Both the position numbers and the translations under genes were made by a program. Shown here one piece after another: positions 1 through 10,300 of a stretch of DNA of 64,000 nt. Positions within the stretch are counted from its first letter, which is position 1, and each line of letters begins with the position of its first letter. Below the pieces are notes generated by a model that saw nothing but the letters and a program-made list of their open reading frames with translations, searched no databases and was not told the origin of the DNA. The DNA is from Saprospiraceae bacterium (lineage in GTDB: Bacteria; Bacteroidota; Bacteroidia; Chitinophagales; Saprospiraceae). The stretch lies in NCBI GenBank assembly GCA_027486765.1, contig JAIXOO010000026.1, forward strand, positions 1 through 64,000, in the 5' to 3' direction.

Positions 1-399
1 ATGGCACCGAATGGCACCCGTTTTGGCGGCTGGCTACTCAATACCTTTGACAATCGAATTTGGGCCGCAGCCGACTTTGATGGCGACCGCCGCGACGAAC
101 TCCTGATCACCAGCCCTTGGGGAATCGGCGTACTCGCCTGGACAACTGCGGGGATCACCAGCGTCATGCTTCAGCCCAACGGTACCCGTTTTGGTGGCTG
201 GCTGCTCAATACCGCCGACAACCAGTTCCGCAGCTTCCAAGATATGACTGGGACTGGCCGTGCTGGCATCCTGGTTGAAAGCCCTTGGGGTATTGGCATC
301 ATGGACCTGCAAGGAGCAACTTTTCAGGTACCCACCATGGCCCAAAATGGTACCCGTTTGGGGAGTTGGGTATTGAATACACATGACAATATGTTTTGA
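1..399 (+). CDS. C-terminal part of a VCBS/FG-GAP-like repeat protein (probably 5'-truncated by the window edge)
   Basis: Three copies of a ~57-aa unit with NGTRFGGWLLNTxDN...SPWGIGI; the ORF runs off the left edge. Confidence 0.6.
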   Translation: MAPNGTRFGGWLLNTFDNRIWAAADFDGDRRDELLITSPWGIGVLAWTTAGITSVMLQPNGTRFGGWLLNTADNQFRSFQDMTGTGRAGILVESPWGIGIMDLQGATFQVPTMAQNGTRLGSWVLNTHDNMF

Positions 400-418
400 T
401 TTTTGGCTATTCAATTTG

Positions 419-455
419 ATGGCGGCGGGGCAAGGTTGTGTCGCCGCCATTTTTA
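419..455 (+). terminator. Rho-independent-type hairpin downstream of the 1..399 CDS
   Basis: ATGGCGGCG / CGCCGCCAT 9-bp perfect stem followed by TTTTT. Confidence 0.6.
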
Positions 456-511
456 AGCTCAATCCGGATAATGAAGTGGCGAAGGAGAAGTTGAAGAAGT
501 TGATAGCGTGA
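443..511 (+). pseudogene. Relic of the 3' end of a TPR-type gene
   Basis: Frame starting at 443 reads AAIFKLNPDNEVAKEKLKKLIA*, typical of a terminal TPR helix; no upstream body in frame. Confidence 0.4.
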
Positions 512-626
512 AATTTTCTTTAAATTAACGGATTATACATTGAATACAACCATTTGAAATGATACCTCGTTAAATTCAACATAACAACGTATTTTAGCTG
601 CGTCAATCGTACAAAACCCAAAGCAA

Positions 627-1172
627 ATGGAAGTAATTCAACATTCCCCTACAATTTGGTCCATTGATCATTTTCTTTCCACCGAAGAATGTGCTGCGTT
701 AATCAAAATGAGTGAAGAACTCGGGTATGAGGAAGCAGAAGTGAGTGCCCCTGGAGGTGCCCGAATGATGAAGGGCTTGCGCAACAATTATCGATTGCTT
801 TACCTGAATGAAGTCCTTGCAGATCAATTTTGGCAAAAACTAAAAGATCATTGCCCCGACTTTATTGAGAACAACCAGGCTGTGGGTTTGAATGAACAGT
901 TCCGTTTTTACAAGTACGAATTCGATCAACGCTTCAAGCGCCATATCGATGGCAGATTTCGTCGCAATGACCAAGAGGAGAGCCGCATCACTTTTATGAT
1001 TTACCTCAATGAAGATTTTGAAGGTGGCGAAACAAATTTTGATCAGGTGAAAATCCAGCCTAAAACAGGCAGCGCCTTGTGTTTTATTCACGAACAAAAA
1101 CACGAAGGATGCCCGGTCACTAAAGGGATTAAATATGTGTTGCGTTCAGATGTGATGTATAGAAAAATTTGA
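627..1172 (+). CDS. 2OG-Fe(II) oxygenase (prolyl 4-hydroxylase-like)
   Basis: HxD motif (RHIDGRF), NEDFEGGETNF, and distal His/Arg region HEGCPVTKGIKYVLRSDVMY typical of the P4Hc domain. Confidence 0.85.
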   Translation: MEVIQHSPTIWSIDHFLSTEECAALIKMSEELGYEEAEVSAPGGARMMKGLRNNYRLLYLNEVLADQFWQKLKDHCPDFIENNQAVGLNEQFRFYKYEFDQRFKRHIDGRFRRNDQEESRITFMIYLNEDFEGGETNFDQVKIQPKTGSALCFIHEQKHEGCPVTKGIKYVLRSDVMYRKI

Positions 1173-1304
1173 ATGTGGAAGGTTGTTATGCTTAACCCAT
1201 GGTCTTGCAACACCTCATCACGTCCAAATTTGATCAAACAACGGATGTTAGATCAGGACATGGAAGTTGAAAGGACTATTAATTCTGGTTTTTCACCCAA
1301 CGGA

Positions 1305-1479
1305 AGACCCGCTAGGGGCGCGATATGGGTAGAAAACAACAGCCCCGAAATTTCCCCGAGTCCCGTAGGGACGTAATGTGGGTATCTGGAGGGGTATAAT
1401 ACCCACATTTCGTCCCTACGGGACTCGGGGAAATTTCGGGGCTGTTGTTTTCTACCCATATCGCGCCCCTAGCGGGGCT
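1305..1479. repeat. Long palindromic intergenic element, family A copy 1
   Basis: 75-nt arms 1311-1385 and 1399-1473 match at 74/75 positions around a 13-nt loop; contains GCTAGGGGCG..ATATGGGTAG and GAGTCCCGTAGGGACG words. Confidence 0.95.
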
Positions 1480-1579
1480 TACAGAACGCGACCTACCCCC
1501 CATTTTTTCTGTCTTACCCACTGAAAACTAGTTTTCGATAAGGAATAATGCTCATATCAAACACCTAAAAACCACCACC

Positions 1580-2197
1580 ATGCTTTTCATCTTCATTTTG
1601 CTGATCAGCTACATTTTGGTCACAGGAACCCTGTTCAACCACCTCTTCAAACCCGTTCAACCAGACTTCTCCCACTATTTCAGCCCCAACCAGAAATTTG
1701 TGAGCCAAATGGAAGGGCTGTGTCTGATCATCAAAAAAGTTGAAAACGACTGGGCCTATTGCCGCGCTGAACTAAATGCCTTTGCCCCCGGCCCCCCTGA
1801 ACACATCCACGAACACTTTGATGAAAGTTTCACCGTGGCAAAAGGGACCGCTTCCTTTTTAGTCAATGGCGAAAAAATAATCGTGCAGGCGGGCGAAACC
1901 ATCGTCATCCCCAGAGGAGTACCCCACAAACCTTTTAATGAAACCGCCGAGCTGCTCATCATGGACGATGTTACCAATCAACACCCCTCCATGACCGCCA
2001 GTTTTGCCTATGGATTGGCCAATATTTATTCAGCCATGGATAAAATCGGGAATCCTCGTTCCATCTTAAACCTGCTCGCTTTGGCCGCACAAGGGAATGA
2101 TTTTGATACCTGGGACAGCAAAATTCCACTGGGAGTACAAAAAGCTTTGCGCTGGATTTTGGGGCCAACTGCCCGTTTGTTGGGGTATGAAAAATGA
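1580..2197 (+). CDS. Cupin domain-containing protein with N-terminal hydrophobic segment
   Basis: PGPPEHIHEHFDESFTVAKGTASFLVNGEKIIVQAGETIVIPRGVPHKP cupin motifs. Confidence 0.85.
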   Translation: MLFIFILLISYILVTGTLFNHLFKPVQPDFSHYFSPNQKFVSQMEGLCLIIKKVENDWAYCRAELNAFAPGPPEHIHEHFDESFTVAKGTASFLVNGEKIIVQAGETIVIPRGVPHKPFNETAELLIMDDVTNQHPSMTASFAYGLANIYSAMDKIGNPRSILNLLALAAQGNDFDTWDSKIPLGVQKALRWILGPTARLLGYEK

Positions 2198-2310
2198 TTG
2201 CCTTTTTACACCCCTTGCCAAAAATCACCCACCACCCCTACCAAAAATCATTGCCCACGCCGCCACAACCCCCGACCTTTGGAGTACTAAAAAACAAAAA
2301 CAGTACTACC

Positions 2311-2496
2311 ATGAGTTTCGAACCAAATCTCACTATTGGCGAATGTGTCGTAAGTTATTTCCTGATGATGGCCGTAATTCTTGCTGGCGGGTTTATTGGC
2401 CAGTGGTGGATTGCAGGTTTTGGCTTGCTGTTCTTCTTGCGGGGAGTTACCGGGTTTTGTGCCGTTAAGGCGATGATGTCGGCCCAGAAAGCTTGA
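2311..2496 (+). CDS. Small membrane protein, DUF2892/YgaP-TM-like
   Basis: Internal ATG of ORF 2194..2496; MSFEPNLTIGECVVSYFLMMAVILAGGFIGQWWIAGFGLLFFLRGVTGFCAVKAMM, two TM helices and a TGFC motif. Confidence 0.55.
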   Translation: MSFEPNLTIGECVVSYFLMMAVILAGGFIGQWWIAGFGLLFFLRGVTGFCAVKAMMSAQKA

Positions 2497-2524
2497 AGCT
2501 ATTTCCTGTTTCTCTGATCTCACC

Positions 2525-2641
2525 AAAGCGACATATTTTCACAAAGGACACCAAGGCAGCACAAAGGACACAAAGTTAGACGTTGACAAGCGCCTTGCTT
2601 TGCATCCTTTGTGCTGCCTTTGTGCTTATAAATGTCGCTTT
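2525..2641. repeat. Long inverted repeat, family C copy 1 (AAAGCGACAT...CAAGGCAGCACAAAGGACAC)
   Basis: AAAGCGACAT..ACAAAGGACACCAAGGCAGCACAAAGGACACAAAG with inverted counterpart CTTTGCATCCTTTGTGCTGCCTTTGTGC..ATGTCGCTTT; second copy at 56408. Confidence 0.9.
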
Positions 2642-2797
2642 AAGTCTTTGAGATGCGGCATCAGGGTATGTCACAGATCAGCAAAACGCCATTACGCGAC
2701 AGTATTAATGAGTGCAGTTAACAATAGTTATGCTAAAATGGTTATTTTACAAGGGTGACCCTAATTAAACATTCACACACCCAAATAACCATTAAAC

Positions 2798-4225
2798 ATG
2801 AAAAAGAATCTACTGCTCATTGCTCTCCTAAGCAGCATTTGGACCGTCCTTTTTTCAATAGTCAGTACCAACACTTTCGCCCAACCTAATATCGCATTAA
2901 GCCCAGTGCTTAGCTCGGGGCTCAGTGCACCGATGCAATTGGTCAACGCCGGTGACGGCAGCAAACGGGTTTTTATTGTCCAAAAAGCGGGTACCATTCG
3001 AGTCTATGATTCGGCGTTTCAATTCCTGGCCACTCTGGTAACCGTGCCCAACATCACCAGCAGCGGTGAAAGGGGCTTATTGAGTATGGCCTTTCATCCC
3101 AACTACAAAAGCAATGGCTTTTTTTACGTCTATTACACCAATGCGGCGGGGGATTTGGAGATTTCCCGCTACCGAATAAGCGCCAATGACGCTAACGTTG
3201 CCGATCCCAATTCGAGGGTCATCCTCATTACCATTCCACACCCGAATTTCAGCAACCACAATGGTGGGGAGTTGCATTTTGGCAAAGACGGCTTCCTCTA
3301 TTTGTCTACTGGCGATGGGGGTAGTGGCGGCGACCCCAATGGCAATGCCCAGCGGACGACATCCTTACTCGGTAAAATTTTGCGCTTCAACGTCAACACA
3401 TCCATAACGCCACCTTATTACAGCATCCCTGCCGGAAACCCTTTTGGCAATGAGGTGTTCGCCCTGGGTTTGCGCAACCCATACCGCTGGAGCTTCGATC
3501 GCCAAACCGGCGACATGTGGATCGGCGATGTCGGCCAGGATTCGTTTGAAGAAATCAATTTCCGCGCGGCCAATGCCCTCACTGGCACCAATTATGGGTG
3601 GCGCTGCTACGAAGGCAATGCCACCTTCAATACCAATGGTTGTGCCGCAGCATCCACCTATGTGTTCCCGGCGCATGCATATGTTTCACAAAACCCTGCA
3701 GCCAGCATTACTGGCGGCGTAGTTTACCGGGGTACGGATTATCCAGCCTTGCAAGGGTGTTATGTCGCTGCCGATTTTTATTCCGCCATTTTTTACAAAA
3801 TCATCCCCAATGGTGCAAGCGCCTGGACGGTCGCGACCCAAACCCTCTCGCTTACCGGGGTAGTGGATTTCGGCGAAACCGAGGATGGAGAAGTGTACGT
3901 GGTGTCCAATACCCGGAACAGTGTTTCCCGACTGACTTCAGTGGGAACTACTTCCAGCAAGAACCCTCAGGAAGCCAAGGCCCTGGCCCGTATTTACCCT
4001 TCTCTGGTTAGTGATGGTTTTGTAAAAGTTGAAATGTACGCCCCGACCTTTTATCAATATTTTGAATTGATTGACATGAATGGGCGACGGCTATTAACAA
4101 CCGACCTTTCCAAACAAATGGGCACCCGTACAATCCCGTTGAACCCGAATTTAGCTACAGGGATGTATGTGGCGAAAGTAAGCAGCAACCTGGGCGTGAC
4201 GGTGCAGAAAATATACGTTCAATAG
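2798..4225 (+). CDS. PQQ-dependent sugar dehydrogenase (glucose/sorbosone dehydrogenase-like) with T9SS-type C-terminal domain
   Basis: Signal peptide; ERGLLSMAFHPNYKSNGFFYVYYTN, HNGGELHFGKDGFLYLSTGDGG, GLRNPYRWSFDRQTGDMWIGDVGQ; C-terminal YPSLVSDGFVKV..MYVAKVSSN sorting-like tail. Confidence 0.9.
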   Translation: MKKNLLLIALLSSIWTVLFSIVSTNTFAQPNIALSPVLSSGLSAPMQLVNAGDGSKRVFIVQKAGTIRVYDSAFQFLATLVTVPNITSSGERGLLSMAFHPNYKSNGFFYVYYTNAAGDLEISRYRISANDANVADPNSRVILITIPHPNFSNHNGGELHFGKDGFLYLSTGDGGSGGDPNGNAQRTTSLLGKILRFNVNTSITPPYYSIPAGNPFGNEVFALGLRNPYRWSFDRQTGDMWIGDVGQDSFEEINFRAANALTGTNYGWRCYEGNATFNTNGCAAASTYVFPAHAYVSQNPAASITGGVVYRGTDYPALQGCYVAADFYSAIFYKIIPNGASAWTVATQTLSLTGVVDFGETEDGEVYVVSNTRNSVSRLTSVGTTSSKNPQEAKALARIYPSLVSDGFVKVEMYAPTFYQYFELIDMNGRRLLTTDLSKQMGTRTIPLNPNLATGMYVAKVSSNLGVTVQKIYVQ

Positions 4226-4242
4226 ATTGAAGGCGCATCTCT

Positions 4243-4327
4243 TCTGAGGTGTATCTATGGTGTCTAGATGGTTTAAATAAAACATGTTCGTTTTTGAACC
4301 ATCTCAGATACCTTAGAAACACCTCAG
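4243..4327. repeat. Hairpin repeat, family B copy 1 (CTGAGGTG.../...CACCTCAG)
   Basis: CTGAGGTGTATCTATGGTGTCTAGATGGTT versus inverted AACCATCTCAGATACCTTAGAAACACCTCAG; lies between convergent genes. Confidence 0.8.
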
Positions 4328-4376
4328 GAGTAATACATCTATGATACTTTGATAGTTAGAACTTGCGACTTGGCGC

Positions 4377-5177
4377 TCACATATGCTGAACCAACAACTC
4401 CTCCAATTCCTCCTCCCCCAAATCCTGCGTCAATACCCCATCATAAGCCCAACTGATTTGCCCGGTTTCTTCCGAAACCACGATGGCTGCTACGTTCAAC
4501 TGCTCGCTCGCTCCCACGGCTGCCCGGTGGCGCAAACCTACTTTGGGCGGAAGATTTGAACTTTCAGAAAGTGGCAACACCCCACCTGCCGACAGGATTT
4601 TTCCTTTGCGCAGCATCACTGCTCCATCGTGCAAGGGACTGGTTTTGTTGAAAATACTCTCCAACAATTGTTCGCTGATGTTGGCATTGATGGGAATACC
4701 CGGATAGGCCAGGCTGTTCATGTTGGTGTCTTTGGTCAGAATGATGAGGGCCCCGGTTTGGTTGGCACTGAGGTGTAGTAAGGCGGTTTTGACCGCTTTT
4801 AGCTCTTTTGATAGATCCTTTTGTGGCTCTGCGTCAGTCCGACCCAGCAGGAATTTGACCAAAAAACTGGAACGTTGTTGCAAGGTGTTTTTGCCCAACA
4901 ACAACAAAAAATTGCGCACCTCCTGCTGGAAAATGATCACGATCACGATTACACCTACACTCACAAACTTGTCGAGTACTGCCGAAAGCAATTGCATTTC
5001 CAATTGGCGTACCAACCAGTAAAACACATACAACGTGAGCACTCCAATGAAAATATTGAAAGCGATATTGCCCCGCAAGAGGCGATAGATGAGGTAGATC
5101 AAATACCCTACGATCAAGATATCCAATAAGTCCCAAATTCGGATCGGTAAAAAGCCTATTTTAAAAATTAAGAGCAT
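4377..5177 (-). CDS. cdaA: Diadenylate cyclase (membrane CdaA type)
   Basis: Three N-terminal TM helices then DisA_N domain: LHDGAVMLRKGKILSAGGVLPLS, GLRHRAAVGASE. Confidence 0.92.
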   Translation of the reverse strand: MLLIFKIGFLPIRIWDLLDILIVGYLIYLIYRLLRGNIAFNIFIGVLTLYVFYWLVRQLEMQLLSAVLDKFVSVGVIVIVIIFQQEVRNFLLLLGKNTLQQRSSFLVKFLLGRTDAEPQKDLSKELKAVKTALLHLSANQTGALIILTKDTNMNSLAYPGIPINANISEQLLESIFNKTSPLHDGAVMLRKGKILSAGGVLPLSESSNLPPKVGLRHRAAVGASEQLNVAAIVVSEETGQISWAYDGVLTQDLGEEELEELLVQHM

Positions 5178-5298
5178 ATTTTTTGTTGACCATGCAAAAA
5201 TGATACAAATAGCGCAAGTTGTCCACTTTTTACGGGTGAATTATCGTTATTTTTGTGGTCGTTCACCGTCCCAATTAGCGAAGCTATTCACGCGCAGT

Positions 5299-6450
5299 AT
5301 GAAAACACATGTATTACTAGTCATCTCGGTCTGTTTTGCCTCGACTTATTTGTCGGCACAAGTCATTCGTCAAAATGCACATGGCGAGAAGATTATTGTC
5401 TACCCCGACGGTACCTGGAAGTACTTCAACGAGAAAAAAAGTGGGGGAGGCAGCGACTATCCCGTATACGAAGCCTCGGTAACTCCTTTTGACAACCCGG
5501 TGCTCATTACCGAACAGGATGCCCTCAAAATTGCTACGCGGCGAGCACAGCTGGCACGAGAAGCTACCGATATTGCCCTGGATAGAGCCAGTAAGGCGAC
5601 CGAACAGCGCTTGAAATTGGAGCAAGACCTCACTACGGCTTCCAGCCGTGAGGCTGCTGATAGCGAAAACCTGCGCCGCCTCAACATCCGCCTTAGTGCG
5701 GCCCGCAAAACGGAGGTAGAATCCAAAAATGAAGCCTTGATTGCCCAACAGGAATTGTCCAAAGCCGATGAGCTGACGAAAAAAGGCAACATCCTGGACG
5801 TATTCAAAGCTGCTGAAGCGACCCGCAAAACCCAAACCTACTACCCCAGAGCCGATGCGCTGTCGGCCGATTTTTTCTCCTCCATCAACCCCACTACGCC
5901 GTATTACCAGGATTTTGTCAAAAGCAATCCTTATTACGGTTTGGAAAAACAGGCACAGTGCAAATTCAAATTCAATGGCAAAGACCCCAGCAATGGGCGC
6001 ATCCGCAAAGAATTGGACGCCCAGCACCTCTTCAGTTTTACCGACGAAAAACTGCGTATCTTCCTCAAAGACAAAGAATACCTGAGTTGCAAAGGTTTTC
6101 TGAGTAGCCTGGACGGAGGGTATCGATTTTTGACCCTGGAATTCACTTTTTCTACCCCCAATGCCAAAGAAGCGTATGGTTTTATTGAAAAAGGGAGCAT
6201 CCTGACCATCCGCCTGATCAATGGCGACTTCATCAACCTGAAATCGGGCACCATGGATCGGGGTAGTTATGACACCCGGGAAAACCTGCTGACCTACCGC
6301 GTGCACTATGGCATTGCTTCGGATCAGTTGGGCTTTTTGGAAAAAAGTGAAGTAGATAAAATCCGGGTCTTTTGGAGCAGTGGTTACGAGGAATACGAAG
6401 TGTACCAACTGGATTTTTTCATAAAACAACTGGCTTGTTTAGACAAATAA
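5299..6450 (+). CDS. Secreted protein with coiled-coil segment, function unknown
   Basis: Internal ATG at 5299 gives signal peptide MKTHVLLVISVCFASTYLSAQ followed by GEKIIVYPDGTWKYF. Confidence 0.65.
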   Translation: MKTHVLLVISVCFASTYLSAQVIRQNAHGEKIIVYPDGTWKYFNEKKSGGGSDYPVYEASVTPFDNPVLITEQDALKIATRRAQLAREATDIALDRASKATEQRLKLEQDLTTASSREAADSENLRRLNIRLSAARKTEVESKNEALIAQQELSKADELTKKGNILDVFKAAEATRKTQTYYPRADALSADFFSSINPTTPYYQDFVKSNPYYGLEKQAQCKFKFNGKDPSNGRIRKELDAQHLFSFTDEKLRIFLKDKEYLSCKGFLSSLDGGYRFLTLEFTFSTPNAKEAYGFIEKGSILTIRLINGDFINLKSGTMDRGSYDTRENLLTYRVHYGIASDQLGFLEKSEVDKIRVFWSSGYEEYEVYQLDFFIKQLACLDK

Positions 6451-6456
6451 CCCGTA

Positions 6457-7068
6457 ATGAAAACCCTTCTACTGATTGATTTACAAAACGATTTTTGCCC
6501 CGGCGGTGCCTTAGCCGTTGATGAAGGCAACTTGCTGATCCCGATTGCCAATGAACTCATGCCTAAATTTGACCTGGTACTGGCAACCCAGGACTGGCAC
6601 CCCGCTACCCACGGTAGTTTTGCCGCCAACCACCCCTGGCGCAGACCCGGACAAGTGATCGACCTCAACGGTTTACCTCAGGTATTGTGGCCGATTCATT
6701 GTGTACAGGAAAGTTTCGGAGCAGAATTTGTCAAAGACCTGAATACCATAGGCATTCACAAAGTGTTTGTCAAAGGGACCGATCCAGAAATTGACAGCTA
6801 CAGCGGTTTTTTTGACAATGGCCACCGCAAAGCCACCGGCCTGGGTGATTACCTCAAGGCACAAGGGGTGACCGAACTTTGGGTGATGGGTATTGCTACC
6901 GATTACTGTGTGAAATTCACGGTGCTAGACGCACTGGAGTTGGGCTTTACCGTCAATTTGATCGAAGATGCCTGCCGTGGTGTGAACCTGCAAGCAGGCG
7001 ATGTGGCTCAGGCGGTAAGTGACATGCATAGCAGAGGAGCAAACTTAGTACAGTCGGAAGACATATAA
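6457..7068 (+). CDS. pncA: Nicotinamidase/pyrazinamidase
   Basis: LLIDLQNDFCPGGALAV, TQDWHPATHGSFA, WVMGIATDYCVKFTVLDA isochorismatase-fold motifs. Confidence 0.93.
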   Translation: MKTLLLIDLQNDFCPGGALAVDEGNLLIPIANELMPKFDLVLATQDWHPATHGSFAANHPWRRPGQVIDLNGLPQVLWPIHCVQESFGAEFVKDLNTIGIHKVFVKGTDPEIDSYSGFFDNGHRKATGLGDYLKAQGVTELWVMGIATDYCVKFTVLDALELGFTVNLIEDACRGVNLQAGDVAQAVSDMHSRGANLVQSEDI

Positions 7069-7168
7069 GTTTCCTTCAGTTATGTTAAAATTTTATAAAT
7101 TTCTCCCTTTATTGGGTTAAAACTGTAGGGTAAAACGTTGGATCATGCATCCAATTATTTGGTCTACA

Positions 7169-7284
7169 AGGGGCGACAAAAAAATAAGTGTTCATTTTGC
7201 TACAGGATTAGATAATTAAATGGTTCATTTCAAATGTATTAGCTGATCCTGTGGCCTGAAAAAAATGAACACTTATTTTTGCCC
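7169..7284. repeat. Inverted repeat of ~40-nt arms, MITE-like or terminator-like
   Basis: GGGGCGACAAAAAAATAAGTGTTCATTTTGCTACAGGATTA versus inverted TGATCCTGTGGCCTGAAAAAAATGAACACTTATTTTTGCCCC. Confidence 0.75.
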
Positions 7285-7358
7285 CACTATCAAGACATAA
7301 GTGCTAGTTTCTTATCACGAATTGGTACTTGAATCCCTAAACGGATAATCAAACAAAG

Positions 7359-10300
7359 ATGATGACCAAAAAGGTTCTTTTGTTGCCTTTACTGCTGTTG
7401 TGCTTCCTTTCCCTTCACGCGCAGCAAACAGCGGTGTACACCGAAGCCAACCGAGCTTTCAAACGCGGCGTAACGCTGTACGAACAAGGCGTTTTGGCCA
7501 AAGCCAAACGTGAATTTCAAAAAGCCATCGACCTGAGCCTGCCCGTCAACGAAACCGTTGCAGAAGGCTTTCGGACCCGGGCGGCTTTGTACATGGCCAA
7601 ATGTGCAGTAGAATTGCGCCAAAAGGAAGGAGAAATCATGACCATGGATTTCATCCGCTCCTACCGCCCCGACCCTGAATACCAGGAAGCCTTGATGGAC
7701 ATGGGCAACTATTACTTCAACGTGGCCGATTACGCCAAGGCACTGGAGTTTTACAATGAAGTCCCCACCTTGGGGATGTCCAAAAGTACTCTTACTCAGA
7801 TGCGTTTCCGCCAGGGGTATGCCAATTTTGCTTCCAAGGAATTCAACCTGGCCAAGTCTTTCTTCCGCGATGTGATTGCAGAGGCTGATGGTGAATATTA
7901 TGCACCAGCCAATTATTACATGGGTTTGAGCTCTTTTTTTGAAGGAGACTATGCCCAGGCGGCAACCTCCTTGCAAATTGTGGAGAACAACCCAACTTAT
8001 CGGCCTTATATTCCTTTTTATTTGACCCAAATCCTGTTTGCACAGAAAAAATACCAGGACGTAATCGCTTACGCCGAGCCCAAGGCCAACGACAAAGGGA
8101 TTCGCGACCTGAAGGAAATTCAGCAACTGGTGGGCCAATCCTATTTCGAATTGGGCAATTACCAGCGGGCGCTGCCTTACCTGGAATATTACCAGGAGAA
8201 CTCCAAAAAGCTGCGCGAAGAAGAGCTGTACCAAATTGGTTATACCCAATACCAAACGGGCAATTTCCAAAAGGCGATTCAGACCTTGAAGCCCTTGTCC
8301 GGTGCCGAGTCGCCAATTGGCCAAAACGCCATGTTTTATCTGGCCGACTGTTACCTGAAAGTCAACCAAAAGAACAACGCTTTGAACGCCCTGGCCGCAG
8401 CCAAACGTTTGAATTTTGATCCGCTCATCAAGGAAGAAGCGACTTTCAACTACGCCAAGTTGGCTTATGAGTTGAACCAACCCCGCGAAGCAGTAGCCAA
8501 CCTTACTGATTTCGCGCCCAACTCCCGCTACTACCAGGATGCACAACGCCTCCTGGCCGATGTATTGCTCAACTACCGCGATTATCAACAAGCATTGGAG
8601 ATCATCAACGATATCCGCCGCCGCAATGGAGGTGGTTTGCAGCCTCAAATGCAGGCGACTTACCAAAAAGTGGCCGTAAATCGGGGTTTGCAATTGTTGC
8701 AAAACAACGAAAACCAAGCTGCACGGGAGATTTTGCAAAAATCACTGGAGAACCCGATAGACATGAGTGTTCAAGCCGTTGCCCTGTTTTGGTTGGGTGA
8801 CGTTGCCCACCGCGAAAAGAACTACCAGGAAAGTGCCCAATACCTGGATCGTTTCCTCGGTCTGTCCCGTAGCATCAGCAATTTGCCCGAAGAATCTTCA
8901 GTAGCAACTGCCAACTACATCCAGGGCTACAACCTGATCAAACAAGACAACTATGAGCGTGCACGCGGTTTCTTCCAAGCTACGGTAGACGGCATCAACC
9001 GCAACCGCAGCCAGTACCGCAACGACAAAGTGGCGAACAATGTACTGGGCGACGCTACCTTGCGCCTGGGTGACTCATACTTCAAGTTCAACCAATACGA
9101 CAACGCTTTGCGTTATTACAACGAAGCGATCGACCGCAAATACGGCGGTTTTGATTACGCGATTTATCAAAAAGCCATTATTGAAGGTTTGCGTGGCCGC
9201 AGAACGGAAGAAATTGCTGCACTGGAGCGCCTGACCCGTGATTTTCCTGGCTCTGAATTTGCCGATGACGCCCTCTTGCGCATTGGACAAACCTACCAGG
9301 AAATTGGCCGCGCCAACGATGCCATCCCGCATCTGCAAAATTTGGTCACCAAGTACCGGGGTAAATCGCCGCTGGTCAATCAGGGTTTTCTGGCCCTGGG
9401 GTTGATCAACTACAACGCGGGCAACTACGATGGGGCTATCAACTACTACAAACAGGTGTTTAAAAATAGCCCGGAAGCCAATGAAGCCAATCTGGCTCGT
9501 GCTTCGCTGGAAGAAATTTACGTCAAAGACCTGGGTAAACCCGGCGAATACTTCGCCTTCCTCGAAACCATTCCCGGTTACAAGGTGGACAACCTCAAAC
9601 GCGACTCGGTCAATTTCCGCGCTGCCGAAATCAAGTTTGAAAACGCAGATTATCCCCGCGCCATCGAAGGCTTTACCAGTTACATCCGCTCCTTCCCACA
9701 AGGTTTGTATTTGACAACGGCTTATTTTCACCGGGGTGATGCTTACGTGGCAACACAGCAATACAGTCTGGCTTTGAAAGATTACGATTGGATCATCCAG
9801 CAAGGTGCAGGTAAATTCTACGTAAAAGGTTTGGAAAAAGGTGCGGTAATCGCGTACAACCACGAGTTGGATTTCAACAAGGCTTACAAGTATTATTCTG
9901 ATTTGGAAAAGGCAAGCACGGATGAAAACGTCATCTTTGAAGCCCAACTCGGCGCCATGCGTAGTGCATATCGGGCTGGCAACAAATCAGCAGTGGCTGC
10001 CTTGGCCCAAAAAGTAGCCAGCAACCCTCGCGCCAATGCTGCTCAAGTTTCGACTGCCAATTTCTACATTGGCAAGCAGGCTTTTGACAACAATGACTTT
10101 ACCAACGCCTTGCCCGCCTTGCAAAAAGTGGTACAAACCAGCGACAACGAACAAACCGCAGAAGCCCGCTACCTCATCGCGTTTATCAACTACAAACAGC
10201 GCAATTTGGACCGCGCGCAACAATTGTGTTTGGAAGCCAACCAAAAAAGCTCCGCTTATCCATTTTGGGTAGCCAAGAGTGTACTCCTGTTGGCAGATGT

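Noticed and set aside
1253-1521. ORFs such as MGRKQQPRNFPESRRDEMW..., also 28502..28717 and 42294..42485
   Set aside because: Similarity among these peptides is only the translated family A palindrome, not a protein family.
5317-6429. Long minus-strand ORF (370 aa)
   Set aside because: Antisense to the 5299..6450 CDS, which has a signal peptide and plausible domain pattern; shadow ORF with no recognisable motif.
7389-8738. Minus-strand ORF of 449 aa (also 9075..9947, 9987..10664 and 10636..11946)
   Set aside because: Antisense to the TPR and beta-barrel genes; no domain signature, low-complexity composition typical of shadow frames.
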